14,172 nucleotides of DNA, from NCBI GenBank assembly GCA_910578995.1, contig CAJTSY010000063.1, forward strand, positions 7,611 to 21,782, written 5' to 3'. Below the pieces are notes generated by a model, which worked only from the letters and a program-made list of their open reading frames with translations, was not told the origin of the DNA and ran no database searches. Of the stretch, positions 5,597 through 12,977 are shown piece by piece; the first letter of the stretch is position 1; the number at the start of each line of letters is the position of its first letter. Origin of the DNA: an uncultured Acetatifactor sp. GTDB taxonomy: Bacteria; Bacillota; Clostridia; Lachnospirales; Lachnospiraceae. A program made the translations under genes and the position numbers.

Positions 5597-6895
5597 TCAT
5601 TCTCCGTTTTCTTTTATGATGACCGGGCACATATTCAAATCAATTTTTCCGTCTTCTATCCGAATCTCTTTTCCATTCACCATATTTGTGTAAGTTCCGT
5701 CCTGTATCCCTGCCTCTATCTGTCCGCATTTCCCTTCAAAGCTGAATATTCCCAAAAGCCTGCCCTTTCCCTGTATCTCCTTATGCTCGCCGATGGCTGC
5801 GCCCAAACCTTCATCAGCCGATAAACGGTAACTGCTCTTCGCAACAACCGGAAGCTTTTTTATCTGATAGAGCTGCCTCAACATATCTGAAATGTCACGG
5901 CTTCCATCCAAATTTATAACATCCTTGTTGAACAGATCCGGCCTGGTTTCATTTTGGTTCTCCTGCCCGGCGTAAAGAAGCGTAGCCCCTTTCTGAAAAT
6001 AAAGAAACGCCGTCCAGTTGCGGAGCGCCGATTCCTTCGGGATGATTTCTCTGGCCCTGTCCTGATCATGATTTTCCAGGTATCTCATCTTTACATAATT
6101 GGCAGGGTAAATGTATTCCTGCATATTGACTGCTTCCACATATCTGCCAAGGGTACCTTCCCCATTCAGGTACTGCCTGAAATATTTAAAAATATCGTAA
6201 TCATAACACATATCGAAAGCCTGAAAAATTTCAGAATCGGACAGGTTCGTCATTCCCTTTGCCCGCAGGTCCACAATAAATTCCGGTTCTACAGATTCGC
6301 TGAGCCAGATACATTCCGGATTGACCCTTGCCACTTCTTCCCGGGCCTTCAGCCAGAACGCAAGGGGAACAAGCGGTGCCACATCACAGCGGAAGCCGTC
6401 TACGATTCCGGCCCACATTTTCAGCGTTTCAATCTGGTAGTCCCATAATTCCTTATTTCCATAATCCAGGTCAACAATATCTCCCCAGTCTCCCACCCGG
6501 TTTCCCATCTCTCCTCCCGGTGTCTTGTAAAAGTATTCGGGATGGTTTTTGACAAGCCACGAATCCGGTGATGTGTGATTGTACACAATATCCAGCATCA
6601 CCCTCATTCCCCTTGTATGGATTTCCTCCACCAGATGCTTAAAGTCATCCATTGTACCCAGTTCCGGATTCACTTTCCTGTAATCGGCAATGGCATAGGG
6701 TGAGCCAAGGATGCCTTTCCGCTTTTCCTGACCTATGGGGTAGATTGGCAGAAACCAGATGATATCTACCCCCAATCCCTTTATCCTGTCCAAATCCTTT
6801 TCTACTTCCAGGAAAGTACCTTCCTCACTGTAATTTCTCACATATATGGAATAAATAACCTGATTCCTTAAGTCTGTTTTCGTACAATACGCCAC
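5597..6895 (-). CDS. GH13 alpha-amylase-family enzyme, cytoplasmic
   Basis: This 432-residue protein has a single (beta/alpha)8 barrel and a short C-terminal beta domain. All four conserved GH13 regions are present: DIVYNHTS at about 102-109, GFRCDVAP at about 167-174 with the nucleophile Asp171, WLSESVE with the acid/base Glu200, and YLENHDQDR with the stabilising Asp277. There is no signal peptide, so it acts inside the cell on imported oligosaccharides. The frame is open upstream to 6985, but that extension is Pro/Gly/Cys-rich and unlike a protein start; GTG at 6895 has GGGAGGG seven bases before it and begins MAYCTKTDLRNQVIYSIYVR, a normal GH13 first strand. It is tightly coupled to malQ downstream. 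Upstream lies gene debris rather than a direct junction with the other GH13 gene. Exact specificity (maltodextrin hydrolase or transglycosylase) is not readable. Confidence 0.88.
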   Translation of the reverse strand: MAYCTKTDLRNQVIYSIYVRNYSEEGTFLEVEKDLDRIKGLGVDIIWFLPIYPIGQEKRKGILGSPYAIADYRKVNPELGTMDDFKHLVEEIHTRGMRVMLDIVYNHTSPDSWLVKNHPEYFYKTPGGEMGNRVGDWGDIVDLDYGNKELWDYQIETLKMWAGIVDGFRCDVAPLVPLAFWLKAREEVARVNPECIWLSESVEPEFIVDLRAKGMTNLSDSEIFQAFDMCYDYDIFKYFRQYLNGEGTLGRYVEAVNMQEYIYPANYVKMRYLENHDQDRAREIIPKESALRNWTAFLYFQKGATLLYAGQENQNETRPDLFNKDVINLDGSRDISDMLRQLYQIKKLPVVAKSSYRLSADEGLGAAIGEHKEIQGKGRLLGIFSFEGKCGQIEAGIQDGTYTNMVNGKEIRIEDGKIDLNMCPVIIKENGE

Positions 6896-7030
6896 AGTAT
6901 TTCCCTCCCTTATTATAGTTCCGCATCTACCCCGCCCAACACCCGGACATGGGCATGGGCCGTGCGGGACAGACGCTGTTTTCATTTAGCTCTTGACATT
7001 TCTTGGCCAGACTTTCTTAATCTGCCATAC
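6896..7030. other. Leader region without a recognisable gene
   Basis: The region is GC-rich between about 6915 and 6980 and AT-richer elsewhere. Short open stretches exist on both strands but none has both a ribosome site and recognisable sequence. A TATAAT occurs on the minus strand only about 10-15 bases before the GTG of the GH13 gene, with TTGGGC 16 bases further upstream. Transcription from there would start inside the ribosome site, so it is probably not used. Together with 7031-7509 it makes a stretch of about 600 bp without an intact gene inside an otherwise compact operon. Confidence 0.4.
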
Positions 7031-7290
7031 TTACATCCCATTTGCTCCATACGCCCAAAGTAATACGCTGACAACTTCATAAACTTCCCGGCCTAAATCC
7101 AGCGCTGACAGTTCCTGTATGATTAATGGATTTTTCCCATACTTTTCTACCAGCCTGTAAATCTGTTCCTTCTGTGTAAAGGAAATCTGCACCTCTTTCA
7201 GGAAGTCAAATATCTCCTGCCTGTAGTCCGTCTCTGAGACCTGCGACGGCTCTTTCCAGTCAATAGTGAGCAAGACGGTTATGGCTGCAT
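7031..7290 (-). pseudogene. C-terminal remnant of an unidentified gene
   Basis: The minus-strand frame ending at 7031 gives about 80 residues that look like real protein: TIDWKEPSQVSETDYRQEIF, then helical segments such as KEQIYRLVEKYGKNPLIIQE and a C-terminus LLWAYGANGM. The open frame extends to 7408, but residues before about 7290 are the antisense of a better plus-strand coding stretch, so the real part probably begins near 7265-7290. There is no start codon with a ribosome site at that boundary. The family is not recognised. It looks like the 3' end of a gene whose 5' part was removed by an insertion or deletion. Confidence 0.4.
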
Positions 7291-7520
7291 TGTAGCCAAT
7301 ATGCTCTGGACGAACGCGGCCATCTGCTATCTGCGGTATCTGATGGGGGACAGAGCGCACTAGTGTCCGGCTCAACACCATCCCAGCCAACGTGGCAACA
7401 TCCACCAAACGACAGTCCTACGTCGCCCCGGTCTGGAGAGGGCTGGAACACAACATCCCCATCGCCACCGGCAAGCCGATGATGATGGGGATGAAAAGCA
7501 CTGTCTTCATCACACCGTAG
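7238..7520 (+). pseudogene. Frameshifted C-terminal remnant of a gene on the opposite strand
   Basis: Two plus-strand frames carry protein-like sequence with strong G/C third-position bias, unlike the AT-ending codons of much of the nearby sequence. The first frame (7238-7363) includes SEQDGYGCIVANMLWTNAAI and YLRYLMGDRAH before TAG. The second frame (open 7344-7520) includes LNTIPANVATSTKRQSYVAP and IPIATGKPMMMGMKSTVFIT before TAG. The frames overlap at 7344-7360, so one indel there would restore a single protein. There is no start or ribosome site. The family is not recognised; the codon bias and opposite orientation suggest a fragment of transferred DNA, possibly from a mobile element. Its 3' end overlaps the last 11 bases of the adjacent GH13 gene. 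Confidence 0.4.
7454..7493. repeat. 10-bp perfect inverted repeat just past the GH13 stop
   Basis: CATCCCCATC (7454-7463) pairs perfectly with GATGGGGATG (7484-7493) across 20 bases that contain a second small palindrome, CCGGCAAGCCG-like. On the minus strand it begins 16 bases after the GH13 stop codon. There is no T-run, so it is more likely an mRNA 3'-protecting or processing hairpin, or an accident of the coding remnant it lies in, than a terminator. Confidence 0.55.
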
Positions 7521-9273
7521 ATGGCAGCCGCCGGATCAACGTCCCCCGCACATCCAGACTGTTCCCTTCGCATCTTCTGGCAAAAAGGATTTCCCCCTGG
7601 CCCTGTATCTCAATCGGCTCGCTGCCACAGTTCAGCAACACTTCTATCCATTTTCCATCCAGATTCAGCTTTCTGTATTCCACACATCGCTTCTGGGAAT
7701 ACTTATGCGGAAAGTCAAAGTACAGGCTTCTGCAGGCATCTTCCTGTATACGCATACGGATTAGCGATTTCATTAATTCGATTTTTTTCTGATTTTCGGC
7801 AGAATCAATCTCGTCCCAGGGCATGCATCTGCGGCAGTCCGGATCATGGGCGCCCTCTAAGGCAATTTCCGTCCCATAATAAATACAAGGACTGCCCGGC
7901 ATGGTGAACAAAATTGCAAGTTGTTGGTAAAAGATATCCAAATCCTGGCATCGGTTCATAAGCCTTTCCGTATCGTGGGAATCCAACAAGTTGAAAATCA
8001 CATTATTATTCTGCTGCATGTACATGGTATAGCAGCGGTTCACCATATACTCAAATTCATCCTTCTCTGCTGCCTGATCCAGGAAGAAATCCTGGATCCC
8101 GCTGGTCAGCGGATAGTTCATCACCGAATCGTATTCATCTCCCCCCAGCCACTGACTGGCATCATGCCAGATTTCGCCTAGCAGATAGAGATCCGGCTTC
8201 ACGCTCTTCAATTGTCTCCTGAGCTCCTTCAGGAAACGGTGGGACACCTCATTTCCCACGTCGAACCGGATGCCGTCGATGTCGAATTCCCTGATCCATC
8301 TCTTACAGACCTGGCAGAAATATCGGATTACTTCCGGATTGTTGGTATTCAGCTTCGGCATCCTGTCCGTAAAGGCAAAGGAATAGAATCTCCCGTCCCT
8401 GGTATCCCCATGCCTCTCAAAGGCATCCCAGTCCTGTATCATGAACCAGTCGGCATAGGGGGATCCGCTCTTTTTCTCCACCACGTCCGCCCATGGGCCA
8501 AAGCTCCTGCCGCAGTGGTTGAAGACGGCATCCACCATGATGCGGATTCCATGGGCATGGGCTTCCTTTACCAGCCGGGCGAACTCCTCATTGGTGCCAA
8601 ACTGCGGGTCGATCTTCGTGTAATCCCTTGTATCGTATTTGTGGGTGGACTCCGCTTCCATAATAGGGTTCAGGTAAATACCCGATATCCCCAGGTCATG
8701 TAAATAGGGAAGTTTCTTTCGGATCCCTTCCAGGTTTCCGCCGAACCTCTCTGCGTTGGAGACAGGCCCCGTGCGCCATTTTTCGATATCCGCGCCGTTT
8801 TTCTCAGGTGTCCCGTTGCAGAACCGGTCCGGGAAGATCTGGTACCATACCGTATCGTTTACCCAGTCAGGCGTACTGTTCACATCAGCAGGGTTCATCC
8901 AGGGCATGACGAAGCATTGCAGCATCCTGCCCTCCATTCCAATCTGCTCTTCGCTAAGGAATCCGTTCTCGAAATAATACCATGTCTCCTCCTCCGTATG
9001 AAGCTCAAAATAATACTTGCACCGCTTGAACCTGGGTGTCAATGTGGTAGTCCACCACAGATGATGCCTCAGATGCTTCTTGAAACAAATCTCTTCTTTT
9101 TTTCCTGCCCACTGCTCTTTTCCGCCCAGGATTCCCGCTTCAAAGGGATCGCCATAATAGATAAAGACACGTTTCACATCATATCCTGTTTTTAGATTCA
9201 CAATCAGTTCATCCTCATTTAAGGGATAACACATCTGTTCCGATGCTTTATGATATACGCCTGTAAAATCCAT
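7510..9273 (-). CDS. Neopullulanase / cyclomaltodextrinase-type GH13 enzyme
   Basis: This 587-residue protein has the layout of the GH13_20 subfamily: an N-terminal beta-sandwich (about 1-120, CBM34-like) that in relatives mediates dimerisation and shapes the active site, a catalytic barrel (about 135-500), and a C-terminal beta domain. The four conserved regions are DAVFNHCG at about 248-255, GIRFDVGNEV at 334-343 with the nucleophile Asp338, GEIWHD with Glu367, and LLDSHD with Asp434. The MPKLN motif at 305-309 is the subfamily's marker. There is no signal peptide. Relatives cleave cyclodextrins, pullulan and maltodextrins in the cytoplasm. AGGAGG lies about 15 bases from the ATG, unusually far, and no better start is visible. 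It follows the second permease by 29 bp in the operon. The last codons overlap the opposite-strand remnant, so the native C-terminus may have been altered slightly. Confidence 0.93.
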   Translation of the reverse strand: MDFTGVYHKASEQMCYPLNEDELIVNLKTGYDVKRVFIYYGDPFEAGILGGKEQWAGKKEEICFKKHLRHHLWWTTTLTPRFKRCKYYFELHTEEETWYYFENGFLSEEQIGMEGRMLQCFVMPWMNPADVNSTPDWVNDTVWYQIFPDRFCNGTPEKNGADIEKWRTGPVSNAERFGGNLEGIRKKLPYLHDLGISGIYLNPIMEAESTHKYDTRDYTKIDPQFGTNEEFARLVKEAHAHGIRIMVDAVFNHCGRSFGPWADVVEKKSGSPYADWFMIQDWDAFERHGDTRDGRFYSFAFTDRMPKLNTNNPEVIRYFCQVCKRWIREFDIDGIRFDVGNEVSHRFLKELRRQLKSVKPDLYLLGEIWHDASQWLGGDEYDSVMNYPLTSGIQDFFLDQAAEKDEFEYMVNRCYTMYMQQNNNVIFNLLDSHDTERLMNRCQDLDIFYQQLAILFTMPGSPCIYYGTEIALEGAHDPDCRRCMPWDEIDSAENQKKIELMKSLIRMRIQEDACRSLYFDFPHKYSQKRCVEYRKLNLDGKWIEVLLNCGSEPIEIQGQGEILFARRCEGNSLDVRGTLIRRLPSTV

Positions 9274-9302
9274 TCTTTTATTAAAACACCTCCTGTTTTT
9301 CT

Positions 9303-10184
9303 CTACTCTTTGACAGATCCCACCACAATGCCTGACACGAAATATTTCTGCATAAAGGGATAAATCATCAGAAGCGGAATGGTAGATACCACAATCTTTG
9401 CCGAGTTCAGCGTCCTACTGGAAATCCGCGCAAGCTGCTCCAGTTTGTCAGGATCGGTCACCTCCGTAATATCCACGTTCAGCTGCTGAATATATGTCTG
9501 CAAGGGATAGTTCGCCGTATCGGTAATGTAGACCAAAGCTGAGAAATAGTCGTTCCAGTGCCCCACTATGGTAAACAGCGTGACTGCTGCCAGAGTGGGC
9601 TTTACCACCGGCAGGAATACCTTCAGCAGGATCACCCACTGGGACCCCCCATCAATCATGGCGGCCTCCTCCAATGATTTGGGCACTCCCCGGAAGGCGT
9701 TCATCAGCAGAATCACATTCCCCAGCGGCACGGCTCCCGGCAGTATCAGCGCCCAGATCGTATTGGTCAGCTTCAGTGAATTCACCACCATGAAGGTGGG
9801 GATCAGGCCGCCGGAAAACAGCATGGCGAACAGGACCAAAGACATGTATACTTTCTGTCTGGCAAAGAACTTGGGGCTCTTGGACAGCGGATAGGCTGTC
9901 AGCACAAGCAGCGTTATATTGACAGACAATCCCAGGACCACCCTTAAGACAGAGATGCCAAAGGAACGCCAGAACTGCTTATCTCCCATGATTTCCTGAT
10001 AGGAACTTATATTGAAGCCAATCGGGAATATATTCACCAGGTTGGCTGACACTGCGGCATTGTCGCTCAGGGATATGGCGACTATGTTCATCAGGGGCAT
10101 CAGGCAGGACAGTGCCAGCGCTCCCACTATGATCCATATGATGATATCGGCGACAATGCCACCAAAGGCTCTCTTTTCAATCAT
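9303..10184 (-). CDS. Carbohydrate ABC transporter permease, YtcP/AraQ (LplC) type
   Basis: This 293-residue inner-membrane protein has six predicted hydrophobic segments, starting with one at about 10-38. It carries the ABC permease EAA loop at about 172-197 (EEAAMIDGGSQWVILLKVFL), which docks onto the ATPase. Length and the C-terminal pattern (PLLMIYPFMQKYFVSGIVVGSVKE) are typical of the second permease of CUT1-family LplABC-like systems. The ATG is preceded by AGGAGGGG, which begins inside the stop codon of the upstream permease (gap 11 bp), so synthesis of the two partners is matched. It would form a heterodimer with the product of 10196-11086 to import the sugar delivered by the lipoprotein. 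Confidence 0.95.
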   Translation of the reverse strand: MIEKRAFGGIVADIIIWIIVGALALSCLMPLMNIVAISLSDNAAVSANLVNIFPIGFNISSYQEIMGDKQFWRSFGISVLRVVLGLSVNITLLVLTAYPLSKSPKFFARQKVYMSLVLFAMLFSGGLIPTFMVVNSLKLTNTIWALILPGAVPLGNVILLMNAFRGVPKSLEEAAMIDGGSQWVILLKVFLPVVKPTLAAVTLFTIVGHWNDYFSALVYITDTANYPLQTYIQQLNVDITEVTDPDKLEQLARISSRTLNSAKIVVSTIPLLMIYPFMQKYFVSGIVVGSVKE

Positions 10185-10195
10185 TCCGACCCCTC

Positions 10196-11086
10196 CTAAA
10201 AGATCCTGTAATCTGTCACTTTTTGCGCGATCTTATTGGCTGACAGCATCAAGATGATTCCCACGATCGAGCGCAGCAGCCCCACTGCGGTACCGAGGCT
10301 GTACTGCCTTTCCACCAGGCCTACCCGGTACACCCAGGTATCGATGATGTCCGCCGTCTCCATGACCAGAGGGTTGTACAGGTTGAATATCTGGTCAAAG
10401 CCGGCGTTCAGCACATTGGGAAGGTTCATGATGGTCACCAGCATTATCGTAGGCAGGATTCCGGGCAAAGTGATATGCCATACCCGCTTGAACCGGTTGG
10501 CGCCATCGATGGCTGCCGCTTCATACAATCCCGGGTCGATTCCCGATAAGGCCGCCAGGTAAATGATGGCCCCATATCCGAAGCCCTTCCAGACATCCGT
10601 CACGATCAGGACAGAGCGGAACCATTTATTGCTGGCCATGAACAGAATCGGTTCGATCCCCAGCATTTCAAGAACTGCATTAATCGGCCCCTCGTAGGAA
10701 AAGATATTGACCACAACCGTCGCCAGAATGACCCAGGAAAGGAAGTTGGGCAGATACACGATGGTCTGGATGCTTCTCTTCATGAATTTGTTCTTGATTT
10801 CATTCAGCAGCAGCGCGAAAACAATCGTCACGAAGGTGCTCAGGATGATCTTTCCCACCGCAATCGTGATGGTATTGATGAAGATCTGCTTGCTGTCCGG
10901 CATCTGGAACATGAATATAAAGTTGTCCATGCCTACCCAGGGGGATTTCGCGATCCCCCTGGCAGGCATGTAATTTTGGAATGCCATGATGATTCCAAAC
11001 ATTGGTGTAAACGAGAATATTGCCAGTAAGATCATACCCGGGAGCATCATAAGATGCAAAGCCATTTGGTCTTTTTTGCGCTTCAT
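10196..11086 (-). CDS. Carbohydrate ABC transporter permease, LplB type
   Basis: This 296-residue membrane protein has a basic N-terminus (MKRKKDQ), a first membrane segment at about 9-35 and further segments up to about 285. The EAA loop is at about 188-213 (YEAAAIDGANRFKRVWHITL). The early motif FTPMFGIIMAFQNYMP and the ending VTDYRIF are typical of LplB-like CUT1 permeases. The start has AAGGAG ten bases upstream and lies 16 bp after the solute-binding gene stop. It pairs with the downstream YtcP-type permease. No ATPase is encoded in the visible operon, which is common for this transporter class, where a shared MsmX-type ATPase serves several systems. Confidence 0.95.
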   Translation of the reverse strand: MKRKKDQMALHLMMLPGMILLAIFSFTPMFGIIMAFQNYMPARGIAKSPWVGMDNFIFMFQMPDSKQIFINTITIAVGKIILSTFVTIVFALLLNEIKNKFMKRSIQTIVYLPNFLSWVILATVVVNIFSYEGPINAVLEMLGIEPILFMASNKWFRSVLIVTDVWKGFGYGAIIYLAALSGIDPGLYEAAAIDGANRFKRVWHITLPGILPTIMLVTIMNLPNVLNAGFDQIFNLYNPLVMETADIIDTWVYRVGLVERQYSLGTAVGLLRSIVGIILMLSANKIAQKVTDYRIF

Positions 11087-11102
11087 GCCTGATCGCTCCT
11101 TC

Positions 11103-12794
11103 TTATTGTTTGATAGCCTGGTTCACTTCCTCAGTAATCTGTTCACCGCCTGTCTTGTTCCACTCTGTCACGAATTCGTCAAAGTAGTCCACGGGCTTCT
11201 CGCCTGTTATTATCTTTAACAGCATTTCCTGCTCCATCTTGTCCAGGGTGGGCCACTTCAGCGGCATGGACTGGGTGCTCCCAAAGAACACAGGAGTCAC
11301 CTTATTGACTTCCGTCTCGGCCACAAGGCTCGCAGCTGTCATGGAATTGTAGGAAGCCCATTCAGGTGATGTAGACTCTTCGCCATTGGCAAGGCTGTCC
11401 AGGTATTTTTTGCTGTTCACGTATGTACCCATATCATGACGGTTCAACGGGCTGGTATCTCCGCTCTCCAGCGCATCCACCACCTTCTTGCTGCTCCTGG
11501 GGAATGCGTCATAATAGTCAATGTTCATGGCAAGTATGGTTCCGCCCGCGTTCAGCTCGCTGTAATCTGCCAGCTCCTTATAGGCCTCGTCATCCTTTTC
11601 CTCATAACGGGAATAATCGAACTGCATGTTTGCCAGCTTCACAATCAGCTCCGGATGCTCGAAGCCCTTTCTCACCACCACATAGCTGCTGTTGGGATTG
11701 CCTGCGAACAACGTGACCTTCCCGTCAGAGCCCACCGGGCAGATGTAGGGCTCCCATCTTGCCTCTTTATCTAACGACATGCTGTCAGCCACTTCCCATG
11801 CGCCCCACCAGTTACCGAAAAAGGCGCCGCTCTTGCCGCTGTTGAGGAGGCCCTTTCTGTCGTCGCCGGTCCTGGTGACGAATTGTTTGTCAATCAATCC
11901 CTTCTGATACATGTTGGCCAGCTGTTCGAGGACATCCTTCATCTCAGGCTGCACGGAGCCGTAGATGGCGTTGCCGTTTCCGTCATCAATCCACTGTTTC
12001 GGGAATGCCCCATACAGGGTGAAGATATTGTTGGGCATATAGCTTCCGCCGGAACTGCCCGCTATTTGGGGATCGATCACAAGGCCCACTGTCTTGCCCT
12101 CCCCGTTTCCGCCGGGATCCTGTACCAAAAACTGCTCCAGGATATTGAGGATGTCTTCCATTGTCTTGGGCTCTTCCAGGCCGCATTTGTCCATCCAGTC
12201 CTTTCTCAGCCATAGGATTCCCGGTCCGGATGAGATTTCCGTGGTGGGCAGTGCCATCAGCTTTCCGTCGAACATGGCTCTCTTCAGGCACACGCCGTCA
12301 TAGGAATCATAGATTTCCTTAATCTTGTCGCTGGCGCAGTTTTCATATGCCTCTGTCAGGTCCGCGATCAGGTCGTTCTCATACAGCTGCTTTAATGTAT
12401 CGTAATCCCCCACCCCCATGATGTCCGGTATCTCGCCGCTGACGATGGCCATGGACACCTTCTGCTCATAGTCGTCCCCGTCATTCGCCTCGAACAGGTT
12501 CGTGTTCTGTACGTTCAGCTTCTCCTTCAGATATCTGGTCCATGCATTGTTTACATCGTCATCGCCCTCATATTTCGTCCCATCCAGCACGTCAAAATTC
12601 GTTACCGTCTTCCCCAGGGTGTAGTTCACCGTTTCCGGATATTTCCCATAGGGCGTGGTCATGGCTTCCTTCCATGCAGGATCCTCCTGATTCACGCTGA
12701 CTGTGCTTTCGCCCTCGTCCTTGCCGCACCCTGCGAAGGACCCCAGCACCATTGCGCTTATCAGGCACATTGCCAGTACTTTTTTGATTTTCAT
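11103..12794 (-). CDS. Extracellular sugar-binding lipoprotein of the ABC importer (LipO/LplA type)
   Basis: The 563-residue protein starts MKIKKVLAMCLISAMVLGSF followed by AGC, a lipoprotein signal with the lipidated Cys23. The mature part has the two-lobe solute-binding fold of large CUT1 proteins (usual length 500-570): IVSGEIPDIMGVGDYDTLKQ near residue 110 and LPTTEISSGPGILWLRKDWM near 190 are the family's characteristic segments, and many Trp/Tyr residues are available for stacking on sugar rings. Another ATG at 12818 is in frame, but GGAGGAG lies between the two and correctly precedes the ATG at 12794. It is the first gene after the promoter at 12852-12880 and so leads the transporter operon. 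The ligand is inferred from the downstream enzymes to be a maltodextrin or cyclodextrin; the sequence itself does not show it. Confidence 0.95.
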   Translation of the reverse strand: MKIKKVLAMCLISAMVLGSFAGCGKDEGESTVSVNQEDPAWKEAMTTPYGKYPETVNYTLGKTVTNFDVLDGTKYEGDDDVNNAWTRYLKEKLNVQNTNLFEANDGDDYEQKVSMAIVSGEIPDIMGVGDYDTLKQLYENDLIADLTEAYENCASDKIKEIYDSYDGVCLKRAMFDGKLMALPTTEISSGPGILWLRKDWMDKCGLEEPKTMEDILNILEQFLVQDPGGNGEGKTVGLVIDPQIAGSSGGSYMPNNIFTLYGAFPKQWIDDGNGNAIYGSVQPEMKDVLEQLANMYQKGLIDKQFVTRTGDDRKGLLNSGKSGAFFGNWWGAWEVADSMSLDKEARWEPYICPVGSDGKVTLFAGNPNSSYVVVRKGFEHPELIVKLANMQFDYSRYEEKDDEAYKELADYSELNAGGTILAMNIDYYDAFPRSSKKVVDALESGDTSPLNRHDMGTYVNSKKYLDSLANGEESTSPEWASYNSMTAASLVAETEVNKVTPVFFGSTQSMPLKWPTLDKMEQEMLLKIITGEKPVDYFDEFVTEWNKTGGEQITEEVNQAIKQ

Positions 12795-12831
12795 AAATTT
12801 TTCTCCTCCATCAAACATAATAAAACTGTTT

Positions 12832-12844
12832 ATCGACTGTCGAT
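12832..12844. promoter_or_regulatory. Perfect palindrome at the transcription start, candidate operator
   Basis: ATCGAC, one base, then GTCGAT form a perfect 13-bp palindrome. A second palindrome, TCGATCGA (12840-12847), overlaps it. Given the promoter at 12852-12880, the expected start site is near 12845, so these sequences occupy roughly the first 13 transcribed bases. A repressor bound there would block the transporter operon. It does not fit the consensus catabolite-response element. The binding protein is unknown. Confidence 0.45.
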
Positions 12845-12851
12845 CGAATTT

Positions 12852-12880
12852 ATTTTATCAACAGCATATCCTTAAGTAAA
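12852..12880 (-). promoter_or_regulatory. Promoter of the transporter operon
   Basis: On the minus strand TTTACT (12875-12880) is followed after exactly 17 bases by TAAAAT (12852-12857), matching the sigma-A consensus in 4 and 5 of 6 positions. The region is AT-rich and lies between the kinase terminator and the solute-binding gene. A leader of about 50 bases would precede the start codon. Confidence 0.6.
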
Positions 12881-12951
12881 CACTAATAAATTACGTTTCA
12901 CGCGAAATTTTTATCGTCCTGCCCCAGATTTATTTGGGCATAAAAAGTAAA

Positions 12952-12977
12952 GAGCCCTGCCTAAAACGGCCTGGCTC
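12952..12977 (-). terminator. Terminator overlapping the end of the sensor kinase gene
   Basis: Minus-strand GAGCC (12973-12977) pairs with GGCTC (12952-12956), with a further GCC/GGC pairing inside after two mismatches and a GTTTTA loop. The following bases CTTTACTTTTT are T-rich. The hairpin contains the kinase stop codon. A second small hairpin, TGCCC/GGGCA (12920-12940), follows 12 bases downstream. Together they should reduce read-through into the transporter operon. Confidence 0.6.

Noticed and set aside
6896..6985. 30-residue N-terminal extension of the second GH13 enzyme
   Set aside because: The extension is Pro/Gly/Cys-rich with no ribosome site at its ATG, whereas GTG at 6895 has GGGAGGG at seven bases and gives a normal GH13 start.
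7031..7408. Intact 125-residue gene
   Set aside because: The first third is the antisense of a better plus-strand coding stretch and there is no ribosome site at the start; only the C-terminal part looks like protein.
12880..12912. Possible catabolite-response element near TGAAACGTAATT on the minus strand
   Set aside because: It is one base short of the consensus spacing and lacks the conserved right half.
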